A DNA stretch of 64,000 bases from Flavobacterium gillisiae (GCF_900107635.1 NZ_FNRD01000004.1:1-64000); one strand, 5' to 3'; shown: positions 9,372 through 16,995, counted from the stretch's first letter. Made by a program: numbers and translations. Notes: a model not told the origin generated them from the sequence alone.

Positions 9372-10691
9372 ATGATTCTACTTGACGAAAAATACTCCTC
9401 TATACAACTAGATCCTAGCTGGTTAACCGACTATTTTGGTGTAGATCCTCAAATTGCGCATTACATCAATCTTCCTATACTTCTTTTGGGTTTACTTATT
9501 ATTTGTTTTATCGCCTGGCTTTTAACCAAAAAAATCATTGTTGATTCGATTCACAAACTATTTTTAAAAACTAAGATTACCTGGGACGACATCTTAATCG
9601 AGAAAAAAATATTTGATAAACTTGCCTATATCATTCCGGCGCTTCTTGTCATTCTTACTGTGCCGTCTATTTTTGCAGAATACCCTACGCTTTCAAGTTA
9701 TATCGTTACGTTAGCCATGATAGTGATCCTCATGGTAATCATCTGGACGATTATTGCTTTACTGGCTGTCTTTGATGAAATACTGTCTAAGTCTCCTATT
9801 TTCATGGATAAACCCATTACGAGTTACATTCAAGTGCTGAATATTATTGTTTATTTCGTTGGCGCAATCCTGATTTTGTCTCTACTTTTAGGAAAGAGTC
9901 CTTTTTACTTTCTGGGAGCCATGGGAGCTATGACCGCTATTCTATTATTAATTTTCAAAGACACTATTTTAGGTTTTGTGGCGAGCATCCAAATGTCAGT
10001 ATATGATATGGTGCGCGTGGGCGATTGGATTGCGATGCCAAAATATGATGCCGATGGAGATGTAATGTCCATCAATTTAAGTACCGTTAAAGTTCAAAAC
10101 TGGGATAAAACAATCACCACGATTCCTACCTATGCTTTCATCACTGATTCCTTTAAAAACTGGCGCGGTATGAGCAATTCAGGTGGACGAAGAATAAAAA
10201 GAGCCATTTATCTAAAGGTGAGTAGTTTTTGTTTTTGTGATGATCAAATGTTAGAGCAGTTTAAAAAATACAAACTTATACGAGATTACATCCTTGAGAA
10301 AGAAGCTGAAATTAAAAAATCCAATTCGGCATTAATTGATAATGAATCGAATCTAGTTAACGCCAAAAGTTTGACTAACATTGGCGTTTTTAGAGTTTAT
10401 GCCGAAAACTACATTCTTTCAAATCCTAATATTAATATCGAAATGACAAATATGGTTAGACAATTAGATGCGACTTCTAAAGGAATGCCATTAGAAATCT
10501 ATTGTTTCACCTATGAAAAAGAATGGGAAAAATATGAACAAATCAAATCGGATATTTTTGATCATCTGCTAACTATTACGTCTCAATTCCAACTGGAAGT
10601 TTTTGAAGAACCTACGGGAAAAGACTTTAGAAATTTAGTAGATGTTAAGCATCAGAAAACAGATGTTCCTCATTTGTACTCGCAATCCTAA
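9372..10691 (+). CDS. MscS-family mechanosensitive ion channel (YbdG-like)
   Basis: This 439-residue inner-membrane protein has about five membrane segments (31-51, 85-102, 109-135, 152-172 and 177-205). The last is the pore helix, rich in Gly and Ala (FYFLGAMGAMTAILLLIFKD). The MscS beta domain follows (VRVGDWIAMPKYDADGDV, then TVKVQNWDKTITTIPTYAF). The length and the extended insertions after the beta domain fit the YbdG/MscM-like branch rather than the short MscS. Such channels release solutes on osmotic downshift. It has its own promoter and no obvious operon partner. Confidence 0.88.
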   Translation: MILLDEKYSSIQLDPSWLTDYFGVDPQIAHYINLPILLLGLLIICFIAWLLTKKIIVDSIHKLFLKTKITWDDILIEKKIFDKLAYIIPALLVILTVPSIFAEYPTLSSYIVTLAMIVILMVIIWTIIALLAVFDEILSKSPIFMDKPITSYIQVLNIIVYFVGAILILSLLLGKSPFYFLGAMGAMTAILLLIFKDTILGFVASIQMSVYDMVRVGDWIAMPKYDADGDVMSINLSTVKVQNWDKTITTIPTYAFITDSFKNWRGMSNSGGRRIKRAIYLKVSSFCFCDDQMLEQFKKYKLIRDYILEKEAEIKKSNSALIDNESNLVNAKSLTNIGVFRVYAENYILSNPNINIEMTNMVRQLDATSKGMPLEIYCFTYEKEWEKYEQIKSDIFDHLLTITSQFQLEVFEEPTGKDFRNLVDVKHQKTDVPHLYSQS

Positions 10692-10756
10692 CTTCATAAA
10701 GAAATCTTGTATCAAGGTTAATCCTTTACAAAAACAACATTACTGTTTCCTAATCA

Positions 10757-10774
10757 TAATTTTGTATAGTTTTG
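10757..10774 (+). promoter_or_regulatory. Possible -7 boxes before the small membrane protein gene
   Basis: Two overlapping matches to TAnnTTTG, TAATTTTG (10757-10764) and TAGTTTTG (10767-10774), precede the ATG at 10802. No good -33 TTG is visible. The alternative TTG start at 10772 lies inside the second box, which argues for the ATG. Confidence 0.4.
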
Positions 10775-10801
10775 TCTTTCATTAAAGTAGTACACACAAT
10801 T

Positions 10802-11251
10802 ATGCTTTCTAAAACACAGTTTAAAGAATGGTTTGACCGTTATAAATACGCGGAAGTAGCGGCTACTACGGCGGCATTACTGGGCTCACAGTTTAGCAGA
10901 ATCTTTAGTGGCTTGACAACCGCCTACTTGATTACTTTTATTGAATATTTTGCCTTCTATAGTGTGATTATTGGTATGGCTTATTGGCAATGTGACAAAA
11001 AGAACAAAGCCATACAAAAAAAGACATCTTTCAGTGACGTGCTGATGATAATCAAAAACCTATTACTGGAGTTTGGCTATCCTGCTGTATTAGATATTTT
11101 ATTTATCCGTCCGTTTTGTATGTATTGGCTGCCTATCCTAACTGGAAATTCTTTAACGGGGATTATGGCTGGAAAAATATGTGCCGATGTGGTTTTTTAT
11201 TTTCTGACAATCGTGAATTATGAATGGATGAAACGTAAAAATCATTTTTAA
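10802..11251 (+). CDS. Four-helix membrane protein of unknown function
   Basis: From the ATG at 10802 the protein has 149 residues. About four hydrophobic segments are visible (roughly 20-45, 48-60, 85-105 and 115-135), with a basic C-terminus ending NYEWMKRKNHF. I do not recognise a named family. The last 13 codons are repeated, with only synonymous changes, at 13041-13079, so a paralogue probably once lay about 1.8 kb downstream. It follows the mechanosensitive channel gene, but promoter-like boxes in between suggest separate transcription. Confidence 0.7.
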   Translation: MLSKTQFKEWFDRYKYAEVAATTAALLGSQFSRIFSGLTTAYLITFIEYFAFYSVIIGMAYWQCDKKNKAIQKKTSFSDVLMIIKNLLLEFGYPAVLDILFIRPFCMYWLPILTGNSLTGIMAGKICADVVFYFLTIVNYEWMKRKNHF

Positions 11252-11405
11252 TGGAAATTGTACCTATTCGTCAAAATAGTTACTCCATACTATAAAAAAA
11301 AGGAGTTAATTAATCGTTAAAAAAATAGCAAGCATAAATTAATGTTTACATTTGGCCAAAGTTCAATTTAGAAAGTATTTCTAATTAAAAGACCTTCATA
11401 AAACA

Positions 11406-11813
11406 ATGCGAAAAATAAGAAATCTGCAAACAGGAAATCGTAAAACAGGAATTGTTCTTTTACTGGGGCTTTTACTGCTTCTTGCTCCTTGTTCTTTTCG
11501 AAATTTATTGCAGCAGGAGTTTAGTGTTAAAACAACAAAAACGCTAAATAAAAATCAAAGTTCATTTCAAAAAAAAACGAGTTGTAATATTGGTTATTGT
11601 TCAACTACGATAGTAAAGGAAGAACAGACTATTAAAGCCCCCTTATTTCCATTTTTATCAACTATAAGTAGTACTGCTATAGGTTTTGCAACCATACACC
11701 CTTCCATTTTATCCCGCTTAACTTCAGTAAACCCGAATAAGAATACAATACCCTTCTATATCTTATTTAAAAGATTTAAAGTATACGATGCTGCTTTGCG
11801 CTTTGCATCGTAG
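11406..11813 (+). CDS. Small protein with one membrane or signal segment, unknown function
   Basis: This is a 135-residue frame with a basic N-terminus (MRKIRNLQTGNRKTG), then a strongly hydrophobic segment (IVLLLGLLLLLAPCS). A polar middle follows with two cysteines (TSCNIGYCST), then a second moderately hydrophobic part. The end (FYILFKRFKVYD) resembles small Bacteroidota membrane proteins found near envelope genes. I cannot assign a family. It could be a signal-anchored protein. Coding status is likely but not certain. Confidence 0.5.
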   Translation: MRKIRNLQTGNRKTGIVLLLGLLLLLAPCSFRNLLQQEFSVKTTKTLNKNQSSFQKKTSCNIGYCSTTIVKEEQTIKAPLFPFLSTISSTAIGFATIHPSILSRLTSVNPNKNTIPFYILFKRFKVYDAALRFAS

Positions 11814-12025
11814 ATCAAATTAATCCTATAGAATTAGTTACGTTCCATGATGCAGAATAAAATTTATTGCTATCCCCTGGCTTATTATTCTGCGGTATGT
11901 CAATACTTTTAAGCTTCACAAATCCATCGACTTTATTATTGTCCATAGCTCAGAGCACTGTAACCTAAAGAGCTCGGTTTGCGCACTGCTGTGGTTTCCT
12001 TTCAAAAAAATTAATACAATAACAA

Positions 12026-12442
12026 ATGACTAATACTTTAAATGTAAATAGAAATTCTATCATCGTTTTAAGGGTGTTACTAAGTGGCATCTTTATCGTT
12101 GCGAGTTTCAATCACTTATTCAATCTCGAGAAAACAGTTCATAAAATCAATCAAGCCCGATTTAGGGAGCTGGCCTACCTTTTCGGAGATCCCAGTATCA
12201 CCGTTATCGCTTCGGGTATCCCTATGTTAATAGCAGGAATTGCATTAATGATCGGGTATAAAACAAAGTACGCCGCATTAATTTTGGCTTTGATATTAGT
12301 CCCTATTACCATCACGATACAAGTAGGTCAAATGGTAACTATAGGCCCACTGTTTAAAAATATTGCCCTCTTGGGAGGTTTGCTATTTTTTATAATGAAT
12401 AATTTAAATAATCTAAAAACTAAACAAAATGAAATCAATTAA
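12026..12442 (+). CDS. DoxX family membrane protein
   Basis: This 138-residue protein has four hydrophobic segments and the DoxX pattern. The first helix starts VLRVLLSGIFIVASFNHLF, the second region is SGIPMLIAGIALMIGYKTKYAA, and two further helices follow. DoxX proteins are small inner-membrane subunits associated with quinone-linked thiosulfate oxidation in archaea and with redox partners in bacteria. The stop codon overlaps the start of the next gene, a DsrE-like lipoprotein, by 14 bases. The two are therefore almost certainly translationally coupled, and a shared role in envelope sulfur or thiol chemistry is inferred. Confidence 0.8.
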   Translation: MTNTLNVNRNSIIVLRVLLSGIFIVASFNHLFNLEKTVHKINQARFRELAYLFGDPSITVIASGIPMLIAGIALMIGYKTKYAALILALILVPITITIQVGQMVTIGPLFKNIALLGGLLFFIMNNLNNLKTKQNEIN

Positions 12443-12857
12443 ATCTTATCTTTTAATACTATCCATCTTTACTTTGCTAACCGCTTGTTCTTCTTTGGTT
12501 CCAAAAACAGAGGTGGTAGCGACAAAAAACTATGTAGTTTTAACAAAAAACATTCAACAAATCAAACCTATTGTTTTAGCCGCCAAAGCACTTGCCACTG
12601 AGGACGGCAAAAATTTCGGAAACTTTAAGGTAATAATTTGTGGTAAAACTGTTACTGATCTAACCGACAAGGAACTCATTACAGAATATGTGGAAATGGC
12701 CAAAAAGAATAACGTTACGTTAATTGCTTGTGGTTTTTCATTAAAAAAATTCAAGGTAAACGCTGATAATATCCCAAAAGAACTCGAAGTTGTTGACAAT
12801 GGAATTCTCTATAACTTTCAATTACAAAAAAGCGGCTATTTAAGCATTGAGTTGTAA
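12429..12857 (+). CDS. DsrE-like lipoprotein
   Basis: This 142-residue protein begins with a lipoprotein signal ending LLTACSS (lipidated Cys20). The mature part matches the DsrE/DsrF-like fold: a first strand YVVLTKN, a helix KPIVLAAKALA, then VIICGKTVTDL, and the segment VTLIACGFSLKKF. The cysteine in that last segment occupies the position used for sulfur transfer in DsrE-type proteins. DsrE proteins are normally cytoplasmic, so a lipid-anchored, exported form is notable. It overlaps the doxX-like gene by 14 bases and is followed by a strong terminator. Confidence 0.75.
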   Translation: MKSIKSYLLILSIFTLLTACSSLVPKTEVVATKNYVVLTKNIQQIKPIVLAAKALATEDGKNFGNFKVIICGKTVTDLTDKELITEYVEMAKKNNVTLIACGFSLKKFKVNADNIPKELEVVDNGILYNFQLQKSGYLSIEL

Positions 12858-12880
12858 GTAAAATAAAAATATTAAATTTA

Positions 12881-12908
12881 AAAAAGAGAGCCATGTGGCT
12901 CTCTTTTT
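12881..12908 (+). terminator. Strong rho-independent terminator
   Basis: AAAAAGAGAGCC and GGCTCTCTTTTT pair perfectly around a 4-base loop (atgt), ending in a T run. It lies 23 bp after the DsrE-like gene. Confidence 0.9.
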
Positions 12909-13040
12909 CTTTAACAGCTTACCTAGTGCACATTAACAATCATGGTTTTGCACAATTTTACAAATCATTTCTTCATTAGTATAGAATTATTGCGTGTAAA
13001 ATTTTGATGTTGCTGTCCCGCTATACAGTTTGCAGTTAGT

Positions 13041-13079
13041 GTCAACTACGAATGGATGAAACGAAAAAATCATTTTTAA
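13041..13079 (+). pseudogene. 13-codon tail remnant of a paralogue of the 10802 gene
   Basis: The sequence translates as VNYEWMKRKNHF followed by TAA, identical to the C-terminus of the membrane protein ending at 11251. Several codons differ, all at third positions (for example gtg/gtc, aat/aac, tat/tac, cgt/cga). This is the pattern of a diverged coding copy, not a recent DNA duplication. No upstream coding sequence for the rest of the protein is visible. It is best read as the last piece of a deleted paralogue. Confidence 0.65.
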
Positions 13080-13098
13080 TTCAAAATCTAAACAACAC

Positions 13099-13252
13099 CC
13101 AACTCCCCTGCCCTCGATTCTAGCGGAAAACCCGCAGGAATGAAAGCTTTAGAATACTCGCCGGTAAAGAGCGACCGGCGGAAGCTCCTTTACTGGGGTA
13201 GTATTCTTGCTTGAAGAACTGGGGATTTGTAGCGGAAAGCGGGAATAGGCTC
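13099..13252 (-). repeat. Intergenic element, copy A, with long hairpin core
   Basis: Read on the minus strand, the element starts GAGCCTATTCCCGCTTTC at 13252, the same left arm as copy B. It ends with an arm containing TTTTCCGCTAGAATCGAGGG. The core is a hairpin with arms 13151-13172 and 13184-13207, including AGAATACT/AGTATTCT and a nearly complementary CCGGTAAAGAGC segment. The core sequence is unlike those of the other copies. A minus-strand reading frame here is an artefact of the element. Confidence 0.7.
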
Positions 13253-13270
13253 AAATAAAAATCACCTCTT

Positions 13271-13304
13271 TTTGAAAATATTAAGGTACAAACGCTTATT
13301 TTTG
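13271..13304 (+). promoter_or_regulatory. Promoter of rlmD, nearly leaderless
   Basis: TTTG at 13271-13274 and TATTTTTG at 13297-13304 match the -33 and -7 elements. Transcription would be expected to begin a few bases after 13304, which is at or very close to the ATG at 13309. Confidence 0.6.
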
Positions 13305-13308
13305 CGCC

Positions 13309-14721
13309 ATGGCAAAGAAAAATACAGATAAGGTGGTGTTTCACCAGATAAAAGTCATCGATGCAGGTGCAAAAGGAGTATCAGTAGCTAAGGCTCCTGA
13401 TGGGAAAGTAGTGTTTATCCCGAATGTGGTTCCGGGTGATGTGGTTGACGTGCAAACTTTTAAGAAGCGCAAGGCCTATTATGAAGGAAAAGCGATTCAC
13501 TTTCATGAATTTTCAGAACATCGTATAGAACCTATTTGCGAACACTTTGGTGTTTGTGGTGGTTGTAAATGGCAAAATATGAAATACAGCCAACAGTTGT
13601 ATTACAAACAAAATGAAGTATTGAACCACTTGCAACGCATTGGGAAAGTAGAACTTCCTGAATTTGAACCAATCTTAGGTTCAGAAAAACAGTTTTTCTA
13701 CAGAAACAAAATGGAATTTTCGTTTTCAAACAGCCGTTGGTTGACCGAAGCCGAAATAGGAAGTACCGAAGATTTAGGAAACAGAAACGCATTAGGTTTT
13801 CATATCCCAAAAATGTGGGATAAAATCCTAGACATCAACAAATGTCATTTACAAGAAGATCCATCAAACGCAATTAGAAACGAAGTAAGGGATTTTGCTA
13901 ATGCAAATGGTCTGACTTTCTTTAACCCAAGAGCACACGAAGGTTTGCTACGTACTTTAATGTTACGTACCTCTTCTACCGGAGAAATCATGGTGTTGAT
14001 TCAGTTTTTTGAAAACGATAAAGCAAACAGAGAATTAATATTGGATCATCTTTATGAGAAGTTCCCACAAATCACTTCTTTGCAATATGTAGTGAATAAT
14101 AAAGCAAACGATACTTTATACGACACCGATATTAAACTATATAAAGGACGTGATTACATCCTAGAAGAAATGGAAGGATTGAAATTTAGCATTAATGCCA
14201 AATCATTCTACCAAACCAATTCTGATCAAGCGTATGAATTATACAAAATAACGAGAGATTTTGCTGGTTTAACAGGAAATGAAATCGTGTATGATTTATA
14301 TACTGGAACTGGAACTATTGCTCAATTTGTTTCTAAAAAAGCAAAAAAAGTTATAGGTGTAGAAAGTGTTCCTGACGCCATCAAGGATGCTAAAGCCAAT
14401 GCCGTTCGTAATAATATTGATAATTGTGAGTTCTATGTAGGAGATATGAAAGTCGTATTTAACGATGCTTTTATCGCACAACACGGACAACCTGATGTTA
14501 TCATCACTGACCCACCGAGAGACGGAATGCACAAAGACGTGATTGAACAAATCATGAAAATTGCTCCTGAAAAAATCGTTTATGTAAGTTGTAACTCCGC
14601 TACACAAGCGCGTGATTTAGCTTTGATGGACGAGAAATACAAAGTAGCTCGCGTACGTCCTGTGGATATGTTTCCGCAAACGCATCACGTAGAGAATGTG
14701 GTTCTTTTAGAAAGAAGATAG
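13309..14721 (+). CDS. rlmD: 23S rRNA (uracil-C5)-methyltransferase RlmD-like
   Basis: This 470-residue enzyme transfers a methyl group from SAM to C5 of a uracil in 23S rRNA (position 1939 in E. coli numbering). Residues 10-68 form a TRAM RNA-binding domain. Cys77, Cys83, Cys86 (CEHFGVCGGC) and Cys179 are the ligands of the [4Fe-4S] cluster. The SAM-binding loop is YDLYTGTGTIAQF at about 328-340. The catalytic region has DPPRDGMH and the nucleophile Cys428 in VYVSCNSAT. RlmD, RlmC, TrmA and RumA-like enzymes are similar. The cluster favours RlmD/RlmC, and one such gene is usual in Flavobacteriia. It precedes the DUF6452 and DUF6048 genes. Confidence 0.88.
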   Translation: MAKKNTDKVVFHQIKVIDAGAKGVSVAKAPDGKVVFIPNVVPGDVVDVQTFKKRKAYYEGKAIHFHEFSEHRIEPICEHFGVCGGCKWQNMKYSQQLYYKQNEVLNHLQRIGKVELPEFEPILGSEKQFFYRNKMEFSFSNSRWLTEAEIGSTEDLGNRNALGFHIPKMWDKILDINKCHLQEDPSNAIRNEVRDFANANGLTFFNPRAHEGLLRTLMLRTSSTGEIMVLIQFFENDKANRELILDHLYEKFPQITSLQYVVNNKANDTLYDTDIKLYKGRDYILEEMEGLKFSINAKSFYQTNSDQAYELYKITRDFAGLTGNEIVYDLYTGTGTIAQFVSKKAKKVIGVESVPDAIKDAKANAVRNNIDNCEFYVGDMKVVFNDAFIAQHGQPDVIITDPPRDGMHKDVIEQIMKIAPEKIVYVSCNSATQARDLALMDEKYKVARVRPVDMFPQTHHVENVVLLERR

Positions 14722-14730
14722 CTAGTCCCT

Positions 14731-14775
14731 AGTAAAAAGTAATTAGTTTCAATTTTGTGCTAATTACTTTTTACT
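14731..14775 (+). terminator. Perfect 16-bp AT-rich inverted repeat after rlmD
   Basis: AGTAAAAAGTAATTAG (14731-14746) pairs perfectly with the arm at 14760-14775 around a 13-base loop. It lies 9 bases after the rlmD stop codon. It may act as a terminator, although no separate T tract follows. Confidence 0.5.
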
Positions 14776-14799
14776 AATTACTGATCACTAAAAATAGAT

Positions 14800-15318
14800 A
14801 TGAAAAAAATAATACTGTTACTGTTTGTTATCGCCTTGTCTTTCTCCGGTTGTGAGAAAGACGATATCTGTGATGCCGATACAGTTACCACTCCGCGCTT
14901 AGTGATTTCATTTTACGATGTAAACAATCCATCAGAACTGAAAGAAGTGACTGATTTAACCATAATTGGAGAAGGAATGACCGAAGGGGTTACTTATGAA
15001 AGTAGTACTTTGATCAATGGAAGCACTGTTTCAATTCCGCTGAAAACAGATGCAGATGCAACTACCTTTAGCTTTATCCTAAACTACGGAAGTGCTACTG
15101 CCACATTAGTAAATGAAGACGTTCTCAAATTTACTTACGTGCGAGAAAATGTATTTGTTTCTCGAGCCTGTGGTTTTAAAACAGTATATACACTAGATCC
15201 TCAAACGCCTATACTTACCGATGCCGCTATACCAGATCAGAAATGGATTCAATACGTCGCCGTAAAAAACAGTACTATCGATAACGAAAATGAAACACAC
15301 CTTGAAATATATTTTTAG
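14800..15318 (+). CDS. DUF6452 family lipoprotein
   Basis: This 172-residue protein has a lipoprotein signal (MKKIILLLFVIALSFSGC, lipidated Cys18). The mature part begins EKDDICDADTVTTPRLVISF, which I recognise as DUF6452. It is beta-rich, with the late motif TYVRENVFVSRACGFKTVY carrying a conserved cysteine that may pair with the one near the N-terminus. Its 3' end overlaps the next gene by 29 bases in another frame. The order rlmD, DUF6452, DUF6048 is common in Flavobacteriia. Function is unknown, and an envelope location is inferred. Confidence 0.8.
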   Translation: MKKIILLLFVIALSFSGCEKDDICDADTVTTPRLVISFYDVNNPSELKEVTDLTIIGEGMTEGVTYESSTLINGSTVSIPLKTDADATTFSFILNYGSATATLVNEDVLKFTYVRENVFVSRACGFKTVYTLDPQTPILTDAAIPDQKWIQYVAVKNSTIDNENETHLEIYF

Positions 15319-16156
15319 TATTTGCCTCATTTTTTCTTTGTTTTTAGTAGAAGCACAAGACACGAGTCAAAAAGGCGAATTGGCGAAGCAAACCACTACT
15401 CTAAAAAATGTAGCTGACAGTACGAGTACTAAAGCTATAATTCCTGATAACGGGAAATTAAAGACAGTGAAATTGCCCGATGAGAAACAAAACACAGCCG
15501 TTCCTGTAAAAACAGACCGTTACGGATTGCGTGTGGGTGTTGATCTTTTCAAATTGAGCCGTGCTTTATATGACAAGGATTATAAAGGAATCGAATTTGT
15601 GGGTGACTATCGATTGACAAAAAAATATTTTTTGGCTGCCGAAATTGGAAATGAAAATAAAACTACTGATGACACTCGATTGAATTTCACTACAAAAGGA
15701 TCGTATCTAAAAGCAGGTTTTGATTACAATGCTTACGAAAACTGGTTGGACATGGAGAACATTATCTCAATTGGACTGCGTTACGGTTTCAGTACTTTTA
15801 ATCAGGAATTGAACAGCTACAAAATTTATAATGCCAATCCATATTTTGGAGAAATACCTGCCATTGCTTCGGGAGAAAAATTCAATGGACTAACAGCTAG
15901 TTGGATCGAAGTGGTTGCCGGAATAAAAGCTAAAGTTTTTGATAATGTTTTCGTGGGATTCAGCTTTCGCTTGAACCGATTGGTTTCTAATAAAGAGCCG
16001 GATAATTTTGAGAACCTTTATATCCCAGGTTTTAACAGAACTTATGATGGTGATTTTGGAGTTGGTTTCAATTACACCGTTTCCTATTTCATTCCTATTT
16101 ATAAAAAGAAAGTGATACCAGTCGTAGTGCCTAAAAAAGGAGTTACTAAAAAATAA
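15290..16156 (+). CDS. DUF6048 family predicted outer-membrane protein
   Basis: This 288-residue protein has signal peptide MKHTLKYIFSICLIFSLFLVEAQ. A polar linker rich in Thr and Lys follows (about 24-75), then a beta-rich domain from YGLRVGVDLFKLSRAL to the end. The alternating pattern and aromatic-rich strands (GLRYGFSTF, VGFNYTVSYFIPIY) suggest a small outer-membrane barrel, as proposed for DUF6048. It overlaps the DUF6452 gene by 29 bases, so the two are probably co-translated and may work together in the envelope. Confidence 0.8.
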   Translation: MKHTLKYIFSICLIFSLFLVEAQDTSQKGELAKQTTTLKNVADSTSTKAIIPDNGKLKTVKLPDEKQNTAVPVKTDRYGLRVGVDLFKLSRALYDKDYKGIEFVGDYRLTKKYFLAAEIGNENKTTDDTRLNFTTKGSYLKAGFDYNAYENWLDMENIISIGLRYGFSTFNQELNSYKIYNANPYFGEIPAIASGEKFNGLTASWIEVVAGIKAKVFDNVFVGFSFRLNRLVSNKEPDNFENLYIPGFNRTYDGDFGVGFNYTVSYFIPIYKKKVIPVVVPKKGVTKK

Positions 16157-16406
16157 AGTTTGTTCATCTTGTTTATCAAAACACATAGAAAGGTAGGTTT
16201 TATTACGTTTAGAGATAGATTTCATAATTCTACGCTATCGCTACTTATTCAAAAATAAAAATTTGCGAATTTTCGGTAGGAACATTTTACTTTTAGATGA
16301 TAGACTTGTTTTTTAAAACACATAGAAACATAGCCTTTATTGTGATTAGAAAGGCATTTCATTTAACATAGAATACATAGTACTACGCTAATTTTACAAA
16401 ATAATA

Positions 16407-16447
16407 AACCGCAGTTTCACGATTATAAGATCAGTGAAGCTGCGGTT
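16407..16447. terminator. Hairpin of array unit 2
   Basis: AACCGCAGTTTCAC pairs with GTGAAGCTGCGGTT (one G-U pair) around the loop gattataagatca, then Ts follow. It could terminate transcription from the DUF6048 gene, although that gene ends 250 bp upstream. Confidence 0.65.
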
Positions 16448-16548
16448 CTTTTTTAAACACATAGAAACATAGCGTTTATTGTGTTTAGAAAGGCATTTTA
16501 TTTGAGATAGATTTCATAATTCTACGCTATCGCTACTTATTCAAAAAT

Positions 16549-16600
16549 AAAAAACCACCTCTTCATTGATTATAATAATCAGTAAAGAGGTGGTTTTTTT
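16549..16600. terminator. Hairpin of array unit 3, terminator of the small minus-strand gene
   Basis: AAAACCACCTCTT pairs with AAGAGGTGGTTTT. The loop itself contains the palindrome TGATTATAATAATCA. T runs occur on both strands. It lies 22 bp beyond the stop codon of the gene at 16622-16858. Confidence 0.75.
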
Positions 16601-16621
16601 GATGTGCATTTTGGATAAACG

Positions 16622-16858
16622 TTATCCTATTTCTTTTACTCCTTTGGTAAAAATCCATTTCATATACAACTTCTCGCCGTCTTGCGTTTTAACAGCTTGG
16701 AATTTTGGAGACAAAAGCGTTCCAACAACAAAGGCAGTCAAAGGAATCCAAAAGTCGGTTAACCCCGTATAACGCTCTATTAAGTAACGCGCTGAGATGA
16801 ATAATATGGCAAAACAGCCTAATTGGTATAAAAATGCTCTTACTTGTAATTTACTCAT
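16622..16858 (-). CDS. Small two-helix membrane protein
   Basis: This 78-residue frame has a short basic start (MSKLQVRAFLYQ) and two hydrophobic segments (LGCFAILFISARYLI and FWIPLTAFVVGTLLSP). A conserved-looking polar tail follows (FQAVKTQDGEKLYMKWIF). Similar small proteins occur across Flavobacteriia without a known function. A terminator hairpin follows the stop codon. Coding status is supported by the organised hydrophobic pattern and by the terminator. Confidence 0.7.
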   Translation of the reverse strand: MSKLQVRAFLYQLGCFAILFISARYLIERYTGLTDFWIPLTAFVVGTLLSPKFQAVKTQDGEKLYMKWIFTKGVKEIG

Positions 16859-16879
16859 TGTATATAATATTAAAAATTT

Positions 16880-16995
16880 ATCCTCCCCCCAACCCCTCCG
16901 AAGGAAGGGGAGACTTTGTGGAGTTTTATTGTCTTTATCCTCCCCCCAACCCCCTCCGAAGGAAGGGGTTGGGGGGAGTTTTATTGTCTCAATTA
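16880..16995. repeat. Tandem C-rich intergenic repeat with palindrome
   Basis: Two tandem units of about 57 bp (16880-16935 and 16937-16995) both contain CCTCCCCCCAACCCC, then CTCCGAAGGAAGGGG, and end GAGTTTTATTGTCT. In unit 2 the arms form a long hairpin (about 16939-16978) ending GGGGTTGGGGGGAG. The runs of G on the minus strand could form a G-quadruplex. The repeat lies between two minus-strand genes. Confidence 0.75.

Larger units (their letters stand above)
16178..16600. repeat. Tandem array of three ~138-bp units with hairpins
   Basis: The unit start aaacacatagaaa recurs at 16178, 16316 and 16455, with spacings of 138 and 139. Units 2 and 3 share a long left part (aaacacatagaaacatag). 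Units 1 and 3 share a 49-base identical block (16213-16261 and 16505-16553). Units 2 and 3 each end in a strong hairpin whose loop is alike but whose stem differs. Confidence 0.8.
16157..16621. other. 465-bp intergenic region made mostly of repeats
   Basis: Nearly the whole region is a tandem array of three about 138-bp units, described separately, between the DUF6048 gene and a small minus-strand gene. I see no coding sequence in it. Confidence 0.75.

Noticed and set aside
13120..13344. Minus-strand reading frame of 74 codons beginning within rlmD
   Set aside because: It lies in intergenic element A and the rlmD start. Its composition follows the hairpin and it has no protein features.
16178..16600. 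CRISPR-like array
   Set aside because: The 138-bp period, long similar units and absence of short direct repeats with unique spacers do not fit CRISPR. No cas genes are present.
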